A stretch of DNA of 64,000 nt from the NCBI GenBank assembly GCA_964551445.1, contig CAZKCG010000023.1, positions 7,038 through 71,037 on the forward strand, written 5' to 3'. Shown piece after piece: positions 34,901 to 42,957 of this stretch. The translations under genes and the position numbers were made by a program. Each line of letters starts with the position of its first letter. The first letter of the stretch is position 1. The DNA is from DAOPXV01 sp964551445. GTDB lineage: Bacteria; Muiribacteriota; UBA9980. A model generated the notes under the pieces. That model was given only the letters and a program-made list of their open reading frames with translations, was not told where the DNA came from and searched no databases.

Positions 34901-35440
34901 ATATGCACTATCGGGTTTGAGCTGTACTGCCGCCTGCTTGAAGAAGAGGTTAAAAAACTCAAGGGAGAAGAGATCGAGCAGCGCATCGATTTCGACTGCG
35001 AGATAGATCTTAACATTAACGCATATATACCGTCGACCTATATTAATTCAACATATCAGAAGATAGATATTTATAAGCGAATGGTCGGCGCTTCGAGTTT
35101 CGAGGAGCTTGACGAACTCTCCTCTGAACTTATCGAGCGCTTCGGCAAATATCCCGAGACGGTCCATAACCTTTTCCAGGTCGTGAAGATAAAAGTTCTC
35201 GGCCGCCGCCTTAAAGCCAGCAGCGTCAAGGAAGACAAAAAACACATATTGTTCAAGTTCCAGGACGGCGGCCACATCAAGCCCGATTCGATCGCGGCGC
35301 TTCTTAAAAAATACGCCGGTTCCGTCAAATTCTCCAACGCCGACGACGGCGCGACGCTTCTGTATCTTCTGAAACAGGACCTGAAGGGCGAGAACCTCAT
35401 TCAGCTTATAATAAGCGTTCTGCAGATACTCAACTCCTGA
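31904..35440 (+). CDS. mfd: Transcription-repair coupling factor Mfd
   Basis: It removes stalled RNA polymerase at DNA lesions and recruits UvrA. In order: UvrB-homology region (residues ~20-330), RNA-polymerase interaction domain ('GDFVVHVNYGIGIYRG', ~510-600), RecG-like helicase with Walker A 'CGDVGFGKTEVA' and 'IVDEEQRFGVKHKE', 'LTATPIPRTLYMSM', motif VI 'YQLRGRVGRA', and the TRCF C-terminal domain. ATG 31904 (GAGG seven bases upstream) gives 1178 residues; the in-frame ATG at 31889 has no ribosome site. It overlaps the glycosyltransferase by 16 bases and converges on the next gene with 13 bases between. Confidence 0.97.
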   Translation: MAEKIGFKLFEKLTGRLEAQNFQRVTVTGANENIGSFLVSDIARPGEIFLVVAPNQDSAERAAYEIETMAKIADPGVETVISLFSSLEWSPYEFLSPSLNLLSDRISALKSVMDFKPGSKNKKLIIVAPLNGLSQKTCPARLLEKASLKIKKGDTLEVEKLVALLSNSGYALEDPVIDLAQYAVRGGIMDIYVPGMRYPVRLDFFGDTVESIKIFNIEDQRVMGDIKEFTVLPASEFIFEAAEVDSLFKNMEKIAKVGKTLDVNKIRDGVKIPNIEKYAPFMYDYAMPTLIDYLNRCSKGYSVVFLGRDDIFNEGRDYFGKLEKLHQDNIKEDPYSLPPDKYFKLPDKVLEEIEKNTHTKIFDMTPYDAPGSSDDDELLYDLAGGACQKFQGRFTQFIQYIRTVIDDGATVIMILPGMGQINRMAEILSPLKFSVLINDNFFRNPIARKTIYLNEGYLPEGFAVPAERLFVFSSYEAYGERQVLFNKELVFESKTKARDRYKKIASHLELEEGDFVVHVNYGIGIYRGMTLLSTGGRESDYLLVEYAESDKLYVPVDALHMLHRYVGVDGASPRIGKLNDSSWKKQRTQAQKSVEKLAAYLVTLYARRSVSNGYRFSLDNELQKIFEESFQYKETSDQENAILEVKCDMESEKPMDRLVCGDVGFGKTEVAIRAAFKACMDGKQVAFLAPTTILSLQHYNTLVSRFSTFPINVELLSRFRTKAQQNVVVEKLKEGKVDVVIGTHRILQKDILFRDLGLLIVDEEQRFGVKHKERLKELKHHVDILTLTATPIPRTLYMSMVGCRDISIINTPPAERLPIKTFVLRYSDDIIKEAITREIMRKGQVYYVHNRIESIDAVANKIAALVPGIRVRYAHGQMEEKQLEKIIMDFYEKEFDVLVSTTIIENGLDIPNVNTMIIERADTFGLSQLYQLRGRVGRAKNQAYAYFLFPHEAALTDIAKRRLQAMKEFSELGSGYKIAMRDLEIRGAGNLLGHEQHGHICTIGFELYCRLLEEEVKKLKGEEIEQRIDFDCEIDLNINAYIPSTYINSTYQKIDIYKRMVGASSFEELDELSSELIERFGKYPETVHNLFQVVKIKVLGRRLKASSVKEDKKHILFKFQDGGHIKPDSIAALLKKYAGSVKFSNADDGATLLYLLKQDLKGENLIQLIISVLQILNS

Positions 35441-35453
35441 CGCTTTACTGCCG

Positions 35454-37784
35454 TCAGTCCTTCTCTATCTTTTTCAAAATTTCCCCGGCGTTCTCGTAAC
35501 GCCATTTTCCGCTCGCGTCGAAACTTCTTCCCTGTTTTGTCCAGATGAGCGAGTGGCCGCCCATTTTATTGTCCGTGACGACGGGTTCGGGATCGAAATT
35601 TTTGATCTTTATCTTATATGGATGATGTATCATTATCACCATGTTGGTTTTATTAAAACGGGTTACCCCTCTTCCCATTTCGGAATAAAACGCCGGATCG
35701 CCGGCCTGAGTTTTAACGACATTCAAAAGATCGTCGGGCAGGGCGTCCTCGGTTTTTATGACTATCTCTTCGCCCGGCGCGACGCTTCTCGGGAAATAAA
35801 CGGTTATGTAACTGCGCCCTTCTTTTTCAGATTTTTTGACCATTTTCATAGGCACGAATTCTTTTTTGGAAAGCATGAAATATTTCAGGTTCGGACTCAT
35901 TGAAACGTAGCTCGCCTCCGCTTTGTTTATGGGCGCGCTCGTTATGTTCCGAACGGTCAGGGTCCGCACGTATCTTCTTTCTTTCAGCCCTAAAAACTCC
36001 TCGCCCTTGTAGCCCGTCTGCCTTAATTCCTCGAAATGCTCGGCAGATCCGAACGGCCATCTGGCGATATCTCCGGCCCTTATCTGGATATTTTTGAATT
36101 TTCGGCTGATCCTGGCGTAAGAGGTCTTGTCCTTCACGACCGCGATAACGGCCTCGGCCAGCGCCCCTGATTCCTCCGTTCCGGGGCCTGAGGCGGCCCT
36201 TGATTCCGCTCCCTTGAAGATGTATAAAATGTCGTTATCTTTTATTTCATCTTTTTTTCCCCCGTTCAATATGAGCATATCGTCTTTAACGTCTATTATC
36301 GCGAATCTTCCCTCGCTGGTTTCCTGTTCGTAATCGTTATAATTTTTGGCTACAGGCGCGAGTTTTTCCTTCAGGGCGGCGGGCATTTTTTCGACCAGGT
36401 TTTCAAGGCTGGTTTCCACTTTGACTATCTTAGGCGTTATAAAGACCATTAATTCGGTCTTTTCGTTCTTCTTCGACATGCGCGACATCATATCCCTGAC
36501 GATGGGTATGCGCTCAAGCAGCGGCGAGCGTAAAACGCTCTTTTTGACGTTGTTCTTTATGAAGCCGCTTATTACGACGGTAGAGCCGTTCTTCGCGATG
36601 ACGTTGGTGTTTATGAGCCGGTGCGAAAATGTCGGAGCGTTAAGAACGTTGGTGGTTTCGATGATGTTTTGAATGGTCTGGTTTATTCCGAGGTTGATAT
36701 ATTCGTCGCGGTTGACCTGGGGTTTCACGTTAAGTTTTATTCCTATCTCCTGATATTCGACGGAGCTGCTTGAGACGCCGGTCGAAGTGGTCGTCGTCTG
36801 AAGCGTCGGCACCTTTATCGTTTCCTCGAAATACGCGCTTGAATTATTAGTGGTCAGAAGCTGCGGCGAGGACATTACGTTTATCTGGCTCCTGGAATTT
36901 AACATCTGTAAAAAAGAGCTGAATTTTTCTCCTTCGATTACGCTGTATTTAAGTCCCTGCAGTTTCGCCTGCGCCGCCGGGTCGTTAAGGTTGGCGAAGT
37001 TTGCGCCAAGGTCCTGGCGGACGCTTTTTCCGCCGATGTTATTCTGTTCGGCGTATTTCCATTCCAGGCCGAACTGGCTGGTGTCGTCAAGCGTTATTTC
37101 GGCTATCAGCACTTTTATGTGGACGAGCGACGTCCTGCGGTCAATTTTCTGGACGGTGTCCTTGACGAGGTCGATTATATTCTGCGGCGCCGTCACGACA
37201 ATTGAATTGGTGCGGGTATCGTCCGAAATATCTATGTTCTCATCCCTTTTTTTGATCACTTTGAACCTGGGATCGTCCGCCGCTTTCAGTGCGGCGGGAC
37301 CGGGTTTATTCGGCCGCTGCGGCTGCGGGGGCGGAGCCTTGAAAAATATGACTGGCGTATATATGCTGTTTAAAACGGCCGCCACTTCTTTCGCGTTGGC
37401 GTATTGAAGATAGACGACATCGGATACGGTCGTCTCGAAATATTGCTTTTCTATATCCGTTATAGTGCTTTTTATCAGTTCAAGATCTTCTCTTCCGCGC
37501 GCTCTGACGGTGAATGAATTTGTCTGGCCGATATATTTCAGCTCGTAATCGGTCTCGTGTATGCCCTGCAGCTCGAGCGAATCCTTCATTTTTTTGAAGA
37601 TTATCTGCGCGTCGCTTGTGGGTCTGGCCGATAAATTTCCTTCATACGAGAACGGGAATTTTAAATTCTCCGCTCCTGCCGCCTCGCCGGGATCCGCATG
37701 AAAAGCCGCCGCGGTAAATATAACTAAAATGGAATATATCAGAAATCTTTTTATATCGATGGTGAGCGCGTCGTGTTTTTTCAA
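35454..37784 (-). CDS. Secretin (GspD/PilQ superfamily) with long C-terminal extension, copy 1
   Basis: An outer-membrane channel subunit for a type IV pilus or type II secretion-like machine. A signal-type hydrophobic segment (residues ~13-30), NolW-type N domains ('VVYLQYANAKEVAAVLNSIY', 'DISDDTRTNSIVVTAPQNIIDLVK') and the secretin domain ('GIKLNVKPQVN', 'NAPTFSHRLINTNVIAKNGSTVVISGFIK', 'TELMVFITPKIV') are clear. About 300 further residues follow the secretin core (from ~480), ending in a beta-rich domain with 'SLIWTKQGRSFDASGKWRY'. Ordinary secretins end shortly after the core. The start is TTG 37784, two bases after the upstream stop. Gene order suggests it is co-transcribed with copy 2. 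Confidence 0.9.
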   Translation of the reverse strand: MKKHDALTIDIKRFLIYSILVIFTAAAFHADPGEAAGAENLKFPFSYEGNLSARPTSDAQIIFKKMKDSLELQGIHETDYELKYIGQTNSFTVRARGREDLELIKSTITDIEKQYFETTVSDVVYLQYANAKEVAAVLNSIYTPVIFFKAPPPQPQRPNKPGPAALKAADDPRFKVIKKRDENIDISDDTRTNSIVVTAPQNIIDLVKDTVQKIDRRTSLVHIKVLIAEITLDDTSQFGLEWKYAEQNNIGGKSVRQDLGANFANLNDPAAQAKLQGLKYSVIEGEKFSSFLQMLNSRSQINVMSSPQLLTTNNSSAYFEETIKVPTLQTTTTSTGVSSSSVEYQEIGIKLNVKPQVNRDEYINLGINQTIQNIIETTNVLNAPTFSHRLINTNVIAKNGSTVVISGFIKNNVKKSVLRSPLLERIPIVRDMMSRMSKKNEKTELMVFITPKIVKVETSLENLVEKMPAALKEKLAPVAKNYNDYEQETSEGRFAIIDVKDDMLILNGGKKDEIKDNDILYIFKGAESRAASGPGTEESGALAEAVIAVVKDKTSYARISRKFKNIQIRAGDIARWPFGSAEHFEELRQTGYKGEEFLGLKERRYVRTLTVRNITSAPINKAEASYVSMSPNLKYFMLSKKEFVPMKMVKKSEKEGRSYITVYFPRSVAPGEEIVIKTEDALPDDLLNVVKTQAGDPAFYSEMGRGVTRFNKTNMVIMIHHPYKIKIKNFDPEPVVTDNKMGGHSLIWTKQGRSFDASGKWRYENAGEILKKIEKD

Positions 37785-37786
37785 GG

Positions 37787-40132
37787 TTAGTTCGCCTTCC
37801 TTTCAGCCGTTTTTGGGCCTATCCTGGTTTTTACGACCGCCGCGTCCTCGAACCGCCAGAAGCCTTTTATGTTAAGCGGCGCTCCTTCCTGCGTCCATAT
37901 GAGAGTGGTGCCGTCCATGGCGTTGTCGATGACCGCCGGCTGGTAATTGAAATCTTTGATTATGATCCTGTCCGGGAAGTTTATTGAAAGCCCTATTGAT
38001 GTTTTAGGATCTTTCGGGCCGTTAGAGCTGTTTATCCTTGAATAGTTTTCGTCGGATATGAATTGAGCTTTTACGCCTTCCAATTCTGAGATCCCGAATT
38101 TCAGCACGGTCTCTATCTTGATGTCGATCTCCTCTTCCGGCTTTATTATTCTGTTGAAAAGTATAGCCGTCTCAAGAATGTTATCGCTTTCGAGTTTTTG
38201 CGTTAATTTCAGCGGATGGTCCACGCCGTTCTCGGCGAGATAAACTTTAGACTTTTCATGATTAAAGGTTACGACCTTTTTTGAGATCTTCGGATCGGTC
38301 TTATCGGTAAGTTTTTCGACCATTTTTGTTTTGAGCATTGGATTTTTGGTCGTATTTTTTATCCTTGCGGTCATTTTAAGGCCTGTCGCGCCGTAATCGG
38401 CTGCCGGATTAAGTTCTATCTTCATGCTCGATATTTTGAAGTTCTCAAATACTACCTGTGATTCTTCTGCGAGCACGAGATCTCCAGCGAGTATAGTTTC
38501 GTTCGACCCCGTATTTATAATAGCGGCCACTGAAGTTTTTTCCTTGATGATCTCCACCTTTATTCTCGCGATCTCCTTCTCCTCTACCGACACCAGCTGG
38601 TGAGTTTCGGGGTGATAATATTCTTTTTCCGGCCGCACTATTATGAATTCTTCGCCCTTTTTTAACTTCTGGTTCGCGCCTGCGTTTATAACGATCTTTT
38701 CGTCCGACACTGAAATAACGGTTATCTTAGGCTTATCGCTCTGGCCGAATCCGGCCGTTTTTGAGGCTTTCGCGTTTTTGAGGCGCTCCTTTATCTCAGG
38801 GGCTTTAAGTTCGTCGACGGTTTTATCAAAATCGCTGTCCGTTCTGGTTATTTCGGGCGTTAAAAAGACCATTAATTCGGTTTTGATACTGCCTTTAACG
38901 TTGCGTCCGAAAAGCTTTCCTAAGACGGGGATGCCGCCGAGGCCGGGCACTTTCGTTCCGGCCGAACTTTCGTTGTTCTTAAAAAGTCCGCCGATGACGA
39001 CCGTCGATCCGTTCTTAACGAGCACGTTGGTGTTTATGACCCTGTTGGAATAGGTCGGGGCGTTCTGCTTGTTGTTCGAAAGCGTTTCTAAAATATTTTG
39101 TATCGTCTGCGCTATTTCAAGGTTAACGTATCCGTCGATATTCACCTGCGGCAGGACCGTGAGATTTATGCCGACGTTCTGATATTCGGTCGATGTGCTA
39201 ATCACGCCGTTCGCGGTCGATGTCGTCTTCTGGACGGGGACCTTTATCGTTTCCTGAAACTCGGCCTTCATGTTGTTCGATGTCAGAAGTTCGGGCGACG
39301 CTAGCACGTCTATATGGCTTTGCGTGCGCAGCATCTGTATGAACGCGTTCAATTTCGAACCCGACATCAGACTGTATTTGAAACCGAGAAGTTCGTCCTT
39401 CTTCGACTGCGCCTGATAACCGTAATCCACTGTTCCCGTCTGGCGCGCGTTCTCGTTTCCGAAGAAATTCGAGTCCGAGAATTTCCATTCGACGCCGTAT
39501 TGCATGGAGCCGTCGAGCGTGACCTCGGCTATTAAGACCTTGATGTGTATCTGGTCCGTCTTGCAGTCGAGCTTTTTGATCATTTCGCGCATGCCGCCGA
39601 TAAGATTCTGCGGCGCCGTGACCAATATAGAATTGGTTCTTGTGTCCTTTGAAATATCTATGTTGCCGTCTTCTTTTTTCACGGTTATCTTGTCGTCGTC
39701 TTTTTGGATATAGATCTTTTTGCTGTAAATATTTTCCAGCATCTGGCAAACGTTAGACGCGTTAGCGTATTGCAGCGGGATCACTTCCGTTCTCACGGTG
39801 AGATTATTGGCCTCGACGTCTTTTATCGTTTTCATGACCATTTCCCGCGTTTTTCTGCCGGCTGCTTTAATGATCACGCGGTTGGCTTCCGGGATATATA
39901 ATATCGAATAATCGTCCTTTGAAACGCCGAGCTCGCCTAAAACTTTCCTTGAATCCTCTATCAGCTGGTACTGATTCGATTTAGCGCCGGCGGACAAATT
40001 GAAGCTTATCGCATCCTTAACCATTTCCCGCACGCTTTTTTCACCGTCTCCGGCCAGGGAATATCCCGGTCTAATTAATGCCGCCGTCAGAACCGCGATC
40101 GAAAAGATACAATATATAAGCTTTCTGTTCAT
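37787..40132 (-). CDS. Secretin (GspD/PilQ superfamily) with long C-terminal extension, copy 2
   Basis: A paralogue of the next gene over its whole length. A signal peptide (residues ~5-24), NolW-type domains ('VIPLQYANASNVCQMLENIY', 'DISKDTRTNSILVTAPQNLI') and the secretin core ('GINLTVLPQVN', 'NAPTYSNRVINTNVLVKNGSTVVIGGLFKNN', 'TELMVFLTPEI') are intact. A C-terminal extension of about 320 residues ends with 'TTLIWTQEGAPLNIKGFWRFE', matching the end of copy 1. ATG 40132, five bases after AGAGG, gives 781 residues; the frame's upstream ATG lacks a ribosome site. Either two channels are made or one mixed channel. Confidence 0.9.
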   Translation of the reverse strand: MNRKLIYCIFSIAVLTAALIRPGYSLAGDGEKSVREMVKDAISFNLSAGAKSNQYQLIEDSRKVLGELGVSKDDYSILYIPEANRVIIKAAGRKTREMVMKTIKDVEANNLTVRTEVIPLQYANASNVCQMLENIYSKKIYIQKDDDKITVKKEDGNIDISKDTRTNSILVTAPQNLIGGMREMIKKLDCKTDQIHIKVLIAEVTLDGSMQYGVEWKFSDSNFFGNENARQTGTVDYGYQAQSKKDELLGFKYSLMSGSKLNAFIQMLRTQSHIDVLASPELLTSNNMKAEFQETIKVPVQKTTSTANGVISTSTEYQNVGINLTVLPQVNIDGYVNLEIAQTIQNILETLSNNKQNAPTYSNRVINTNVLVKNGSTVVIGGLFKNNESSAGTKVPGLGGIPVLGKLFGRNVKGSIKTELMVFLTPEITRTDSDFDKTVDELKAPEIKERLKNAKASKTAGFGQSDKPKITVISVSDEKIVINAGANQKLKKGEEFIIVRPEKEYYHPETHQLVSVEEKEIARIKVEIIKEKTSVAAIINTGSNETILAGDLVLAEESQVVFENFKISSMKIELNPAADYGATGLKMTARIKNTTKNPMLKTKMVEKLTDKTDPKISKKVVTFNHEKSKVYLAENGVDHPLKLTQKLESDNILETAILFNRIIKPEEEIDIKIETVLKFGISELEGVKAQFISDENYSRINSSNGPKDPKTSIGLSINFPDRIIIKDFNYQPAVIDNAMDGTTLIWTQEGAPLNIKGFWRFEDAAVVKTRIGPKTAERKAN

Positions 40133-40276
40133 TTCTACCTCTTGATATTCTAAAATAACGCCGTGAAAATACCAGGCGCCGTAATTTATTTCGGAATAAA
40201 AATTGAATAAATTAGACATTTAGAGCGTGTTTCGTCTATTTTTTCGTCTGAGCTTCTATCCGTTTCCGGCATAATT

Positions 40277-40314
40277 AAAAAGACCGCCTGAAACTTAATT
40301 CAAACGGTCTTTTT
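40277..40314 (-). terminator. Bidirectional rho-independent terminator
   Basis: AAAAAGACCG (40277-40286) pairs with CGGTCTTTTT (40305-40314), with an inner TGAA/TTCA extension. On the minus strand it ends the 40342-41244 transcript and separates it from the secretin genes. Confidence 0.85.
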
Positions 40315-40341
40315 AAAACTATATGTTAAGCTCTTTTTTTA

Positions 40342-41244
40342 TTATCTTCCCGAGGTCGCGAGATAACCTTTGATATAAGCGTTAACTGATATTAAAAGCT
40401 GCATTTTGGTGTTGTAGAGGGTAGCGGTAGAGATATCGGAACCCTGGTTGTTAAGGGCTAAAGCCGTCATTTTCTTGATCAGTTTATCAGAAACTTCGAC
40501 GAGCGAGGTGGCTGATCTGTCCATAGGGTTATAATTTCTCATGAAGTGAACGAGCGTTTCGAACGAAGCGAAGTTTTTAGCGTCGAGCTCGCGTGAAACA
40601 GCCATTACTATGAAGTCGATATAAGTTTTTTCGGTCCGGACCAGAGCCATGAATTTAGCCATGAGCTGATCGTAAGATGGGCCCTGAGCGGTTCCGGCGA
40701 GGGTTATTTCAACCGCGCGGCGTTCGCGTGATGTTCTTTCCATGGCGGGGAGCATGTCTTTGACCTGAAGCGGAAGCGCGTTTATTTTAGCGAGATAATC
40801 GTTGACCATATTCTCGGGAAGCGCGATCCTTACGGTTTCGGGGTTGCCGGTCGATGTGAGCGATTTAGGCGTGAGGACCTTTTCTATGTTGAAGCACGCG
40901 ATGGCCGATCCGGCTGAGTTTAACGCGCCTTCATAATCTTTAAGGTAAATGTGGCAGAGCGTTTCCATGTAGAAGCTGTAAAGCGCTATTTTGGCTGAGT
41001 CAATGGCTCTGTTAACGTATATTTTTTTCGTGGATTCGTATCCGAAAAGATAATTGACGACTTCGGGTTTCGAGGCGTTATCGAAATATTTAGCGGCGAA
41101 TTTGTTGTAGTGTTTCATGGCTTCGCCGTAGTTCTTAGCGTTAAAGAAAGAGTCGGCGACGCATGTGACGGCGGCTGAAGCGCTTAAGGCGAATATTAAA
41201 ACTATCGAAATTGAAAGGGTCAGAAGAGTTAATCTTTTTTTCAT
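40342..41244 (-). CDS. Secreted protein of unknown function, strongly expressed by its promoter
   Basis: A 300-residue protein with a clear signal peptide (basic KKR, hydrophobic stretch 'LTLSISIVLIFALSASA', cleavage near residue 24). The mature part is helical, with a possible TPR-like opening ('DSFFNAKNYGEAMKHYNKFAAKYF'). I do not recognise a family. It has no membrane anchor or lipobox, so it is probably periplasmic or released. Its own perfect consensus promoter, GGGAGG ribosome site and terminator make it a monocistronic, probably abundant product. It lies upstream of the secretins on the same strand, so it could be part of or exported by that machine, but nothing direct shows this. Confidence 0.85.
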   Translation of the reverse strand: MKKRLTLLTLSISIVLIFALSASAAVTCVADSFFNAKNYGEAMKHYNKFAAKYFDNASKPEVVNYLFGYESTKKIYVNRAIDSAKIALYSFYMETLCHIYLKDYEGALNSAGSAIACFNIEKVLTPKSLTSTGNPETVRIALPENMVNDYLAKINALPLQVKDMLPAMERTSRERRAVEITLAGTAQGPSYDQLMAKFMALVRTEKTYIDFIVMAVSRELDAKNFASFETLVHFMRNYNPMDRSATSLVEVSDKLIKKMTALALNNQGSDISTATLYNTKMQLLISVNAYIKGYLATSGR

Positions 41245-41300
41245 GGTAATTTATCCTCCCGAAAAATAATTTTTAAATCGATATTGACTTTAATGAGTTA

Positions 41301-41329
41301 ATTATACAATGTGATTTAACTTCTGTCAA
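41301..41329 (-). promoter_or_regulatory. Perfect sigma-70 consensus promoter for the secreted protein gene
   Basis: Minus strand TTGACA (41324-41329), 17 bases, TATAAT (41301-41306). The leader to ATG 41244 is about 50 bases and carries GGGAGG. Confidence 0.9.
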
Positions 41330-41430
41330 GGGGGAAATCATACTAATTGAATAGAGATCGGCGAATAAATTAATGACTGGCCGTTCCCGCCGTCCGATCG
41401 TCTGTTCACAGTGTGAAAATGAGTTCGCGC

Positions 41431-42957
41431 TTAAATCCGGAACATCCCGGCGATAGCTGATTTAGCAATATTTAAGAAGAAATCCGGGAATATTCCGGTT
41501 AAAAATATCAGCGCGGCTGAGAGCGCAAGACAGAAGTATGAATCGGACATCGCGCCGAAAAAAGCCGGTCCTTCTGGCGCTTCCGGTTTTTCCATATACA
41601 TTTCGACTATCACCTTTATGTAATAATACATGGCGATAAGGCTGTTTATGACGGCGAACATTATAATGTGCATGTTGCCGGCGAGAAAAGCGTCGTAGAA
41701 TATGAAAAATTTAGCCATGAATCCGCCGGTCGCCGGAATTCCCGCCAGCGAGAGAAGCCCGAGCGAAAACGCGGCCGCGAAATATGGGCGCTTGAAGCCT
41801 ATTCCGCGCAGGTCCTTTATCGTCGTAACTTCGGAAGTTTTCGGAATGACGGCGTTAATGGCGGCGAAAAGCCCGATATTCGTCGCGAAATAAGCCAGAA
41901 GATAAAACAGGATATACGCCCCGGCGTTTCCGGCGTAAATTGTGCCTCCGCCGTTTACGCAGATGATCGCGATCAAAAGATAGCCGGTATGAGAAATGCT
42001 GGAATAGGCGAGCATTCTCTTTAAGTTTGTCTGTTTCAGAGCGGCGATATTCGCGAAGGTCATAGTGATAATTGAAATGAATATCAGGCCGTCTTTTATG
42101 AATGGGATGAAATTTGAAAAAGCGGTTGAAAATATCCTGTAGGTGGCTATAAATATCGCGGCTTTGACGAAATAGGTCATAAATGCCGCCGCGCTTATGC
42201 TGGCTCCGTCATAGGCGTCGGGCGCCCACATGTGAAAAGGAACCGCGGCTGCCTTGAAAAGCAGCGCAACCGTTATAAAACCAAGCCCTATGATGATCGT
42301 CATGAAATGCGAGTTGACTATAACCGAGTTTTTAAGCGCCGCGGCTATGCCGTGAAGCGAAGTTGTTCCGCTAGCTCCGTAGATATGAGCCATACCGAAT
42401 AAAAAGAAGGCGGACGCCGCCGCGCCCATTAAAAAATATTTGAAAACGCCTTCGACCGCCCTTCTGTTTTTAGTGTCCATGGCGACCATTATATATGTCG
42501 AAAAAGAAAGTATCTCTATAGCGATTATCGTAACTATAAGATCGGCGCCTGCCGCCATCATCATCGCTCCGCATGCGGCGAAAAGAAGCATCGCGTAGAA
42601 TTCTCCGCCGATATTCATCGGCGCGGAAAAAAGTTCCCGGTCGGCCAGAATGAGCGTTAAAAGCCCCATAAGAGAAAAGAAGGCTCCGGCGAAAGATGTG
42701 TATCGGTCAAAATAAACGGCGTTCTCGAAAAGAGCTATCGGTTCTTTAATTTTAAAAAAATGCAGGACCGAGTAGAGCAGCGCGAACGAGAGGCCCAGAA
42801 ACGCCAGCTTTTCGCATTGGCGCAGCACGCTCTCTTTGAATTCACGGGTTTTCGGCCCGCGGGTCGAAGCCGCGAACATTATAAGCACGGCGCAAACTAT
42901 AAGGCCGAGCGCCGGCGTCAGGAAATTAAAATTCGCCATTAATATTTCTTTTGACAT
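41431..42957 (-). CDS. nuoN: NADH-quinone oxidoreductase subunit N
   Basis: An antiporter-like proton-pumping subunit in the membrane arm of complex I. 508 residues with about 14 membrane helices. 'FKAAAVPFHMWAPDAYDGAS' and 'NLKRMLAYSSISHTGYLL' are the conserved NuoN/Mrp-type motifs with the key Lys residues. ATG 42957 has GAGG five bases upstream and overlaps the end of nuoM by 19 bases; ATG 42939 is an alternative. Confidence 0.95.
   Translation of the reverse strand: MSKEILMANFNFLTPALGLIVCAVLIMFAASTRGPKTREFKESVLRQCEKLAFLGLSFALLYSVLHFFKIKEPIALFENAVYFDRYTSFAGAFFSLMGLLTLILADRELFSAPMNIGGEFYAMLLFAACGAMMMAAGADLIVTIIAIEILSFSTYIMVAMDTKNRRAVEGVFKYFLMGAAASAFFLFGMAHIYGASGTTSLHGIAAALKNSVIVNSHFMTIIIGLGFITVALLFKAAAVPFHMWAPDAYDGASISAAAFMTYFVKAAIFIATYRIFSTAFSNFIPFIKDGLIFISIITMTFANIAALKQTNLKRMLAYSSISHTGYLLIAIICVNGGGTIYAGNAGAYILFYLLAYFATNIGLFAAINAVIPKTSEVTTIKDLRGIGFKRPYFAAAFSLGLLSLAGIPATGGFMAKFFIFYDAFLAGNMHIIMFAVINSLIAMYYYIKVIVEMYMEKPEAPEGPAFFGAMSDSYFCLALSAALIFLTGIFPDFFLNIAKSAIAGMFRI

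Noticed and set aside
36850..37407. Plus-strand open frame inside the first secretin
   Set aside because: Antisense shadow of conserved secretin domains, with no protein-family features.
41405..41417. TTCACA-G-TGTGAA palindrome just after nuoN
   Set aside because: Short, at a 3' end away from any promoter; too weak to call an operator.
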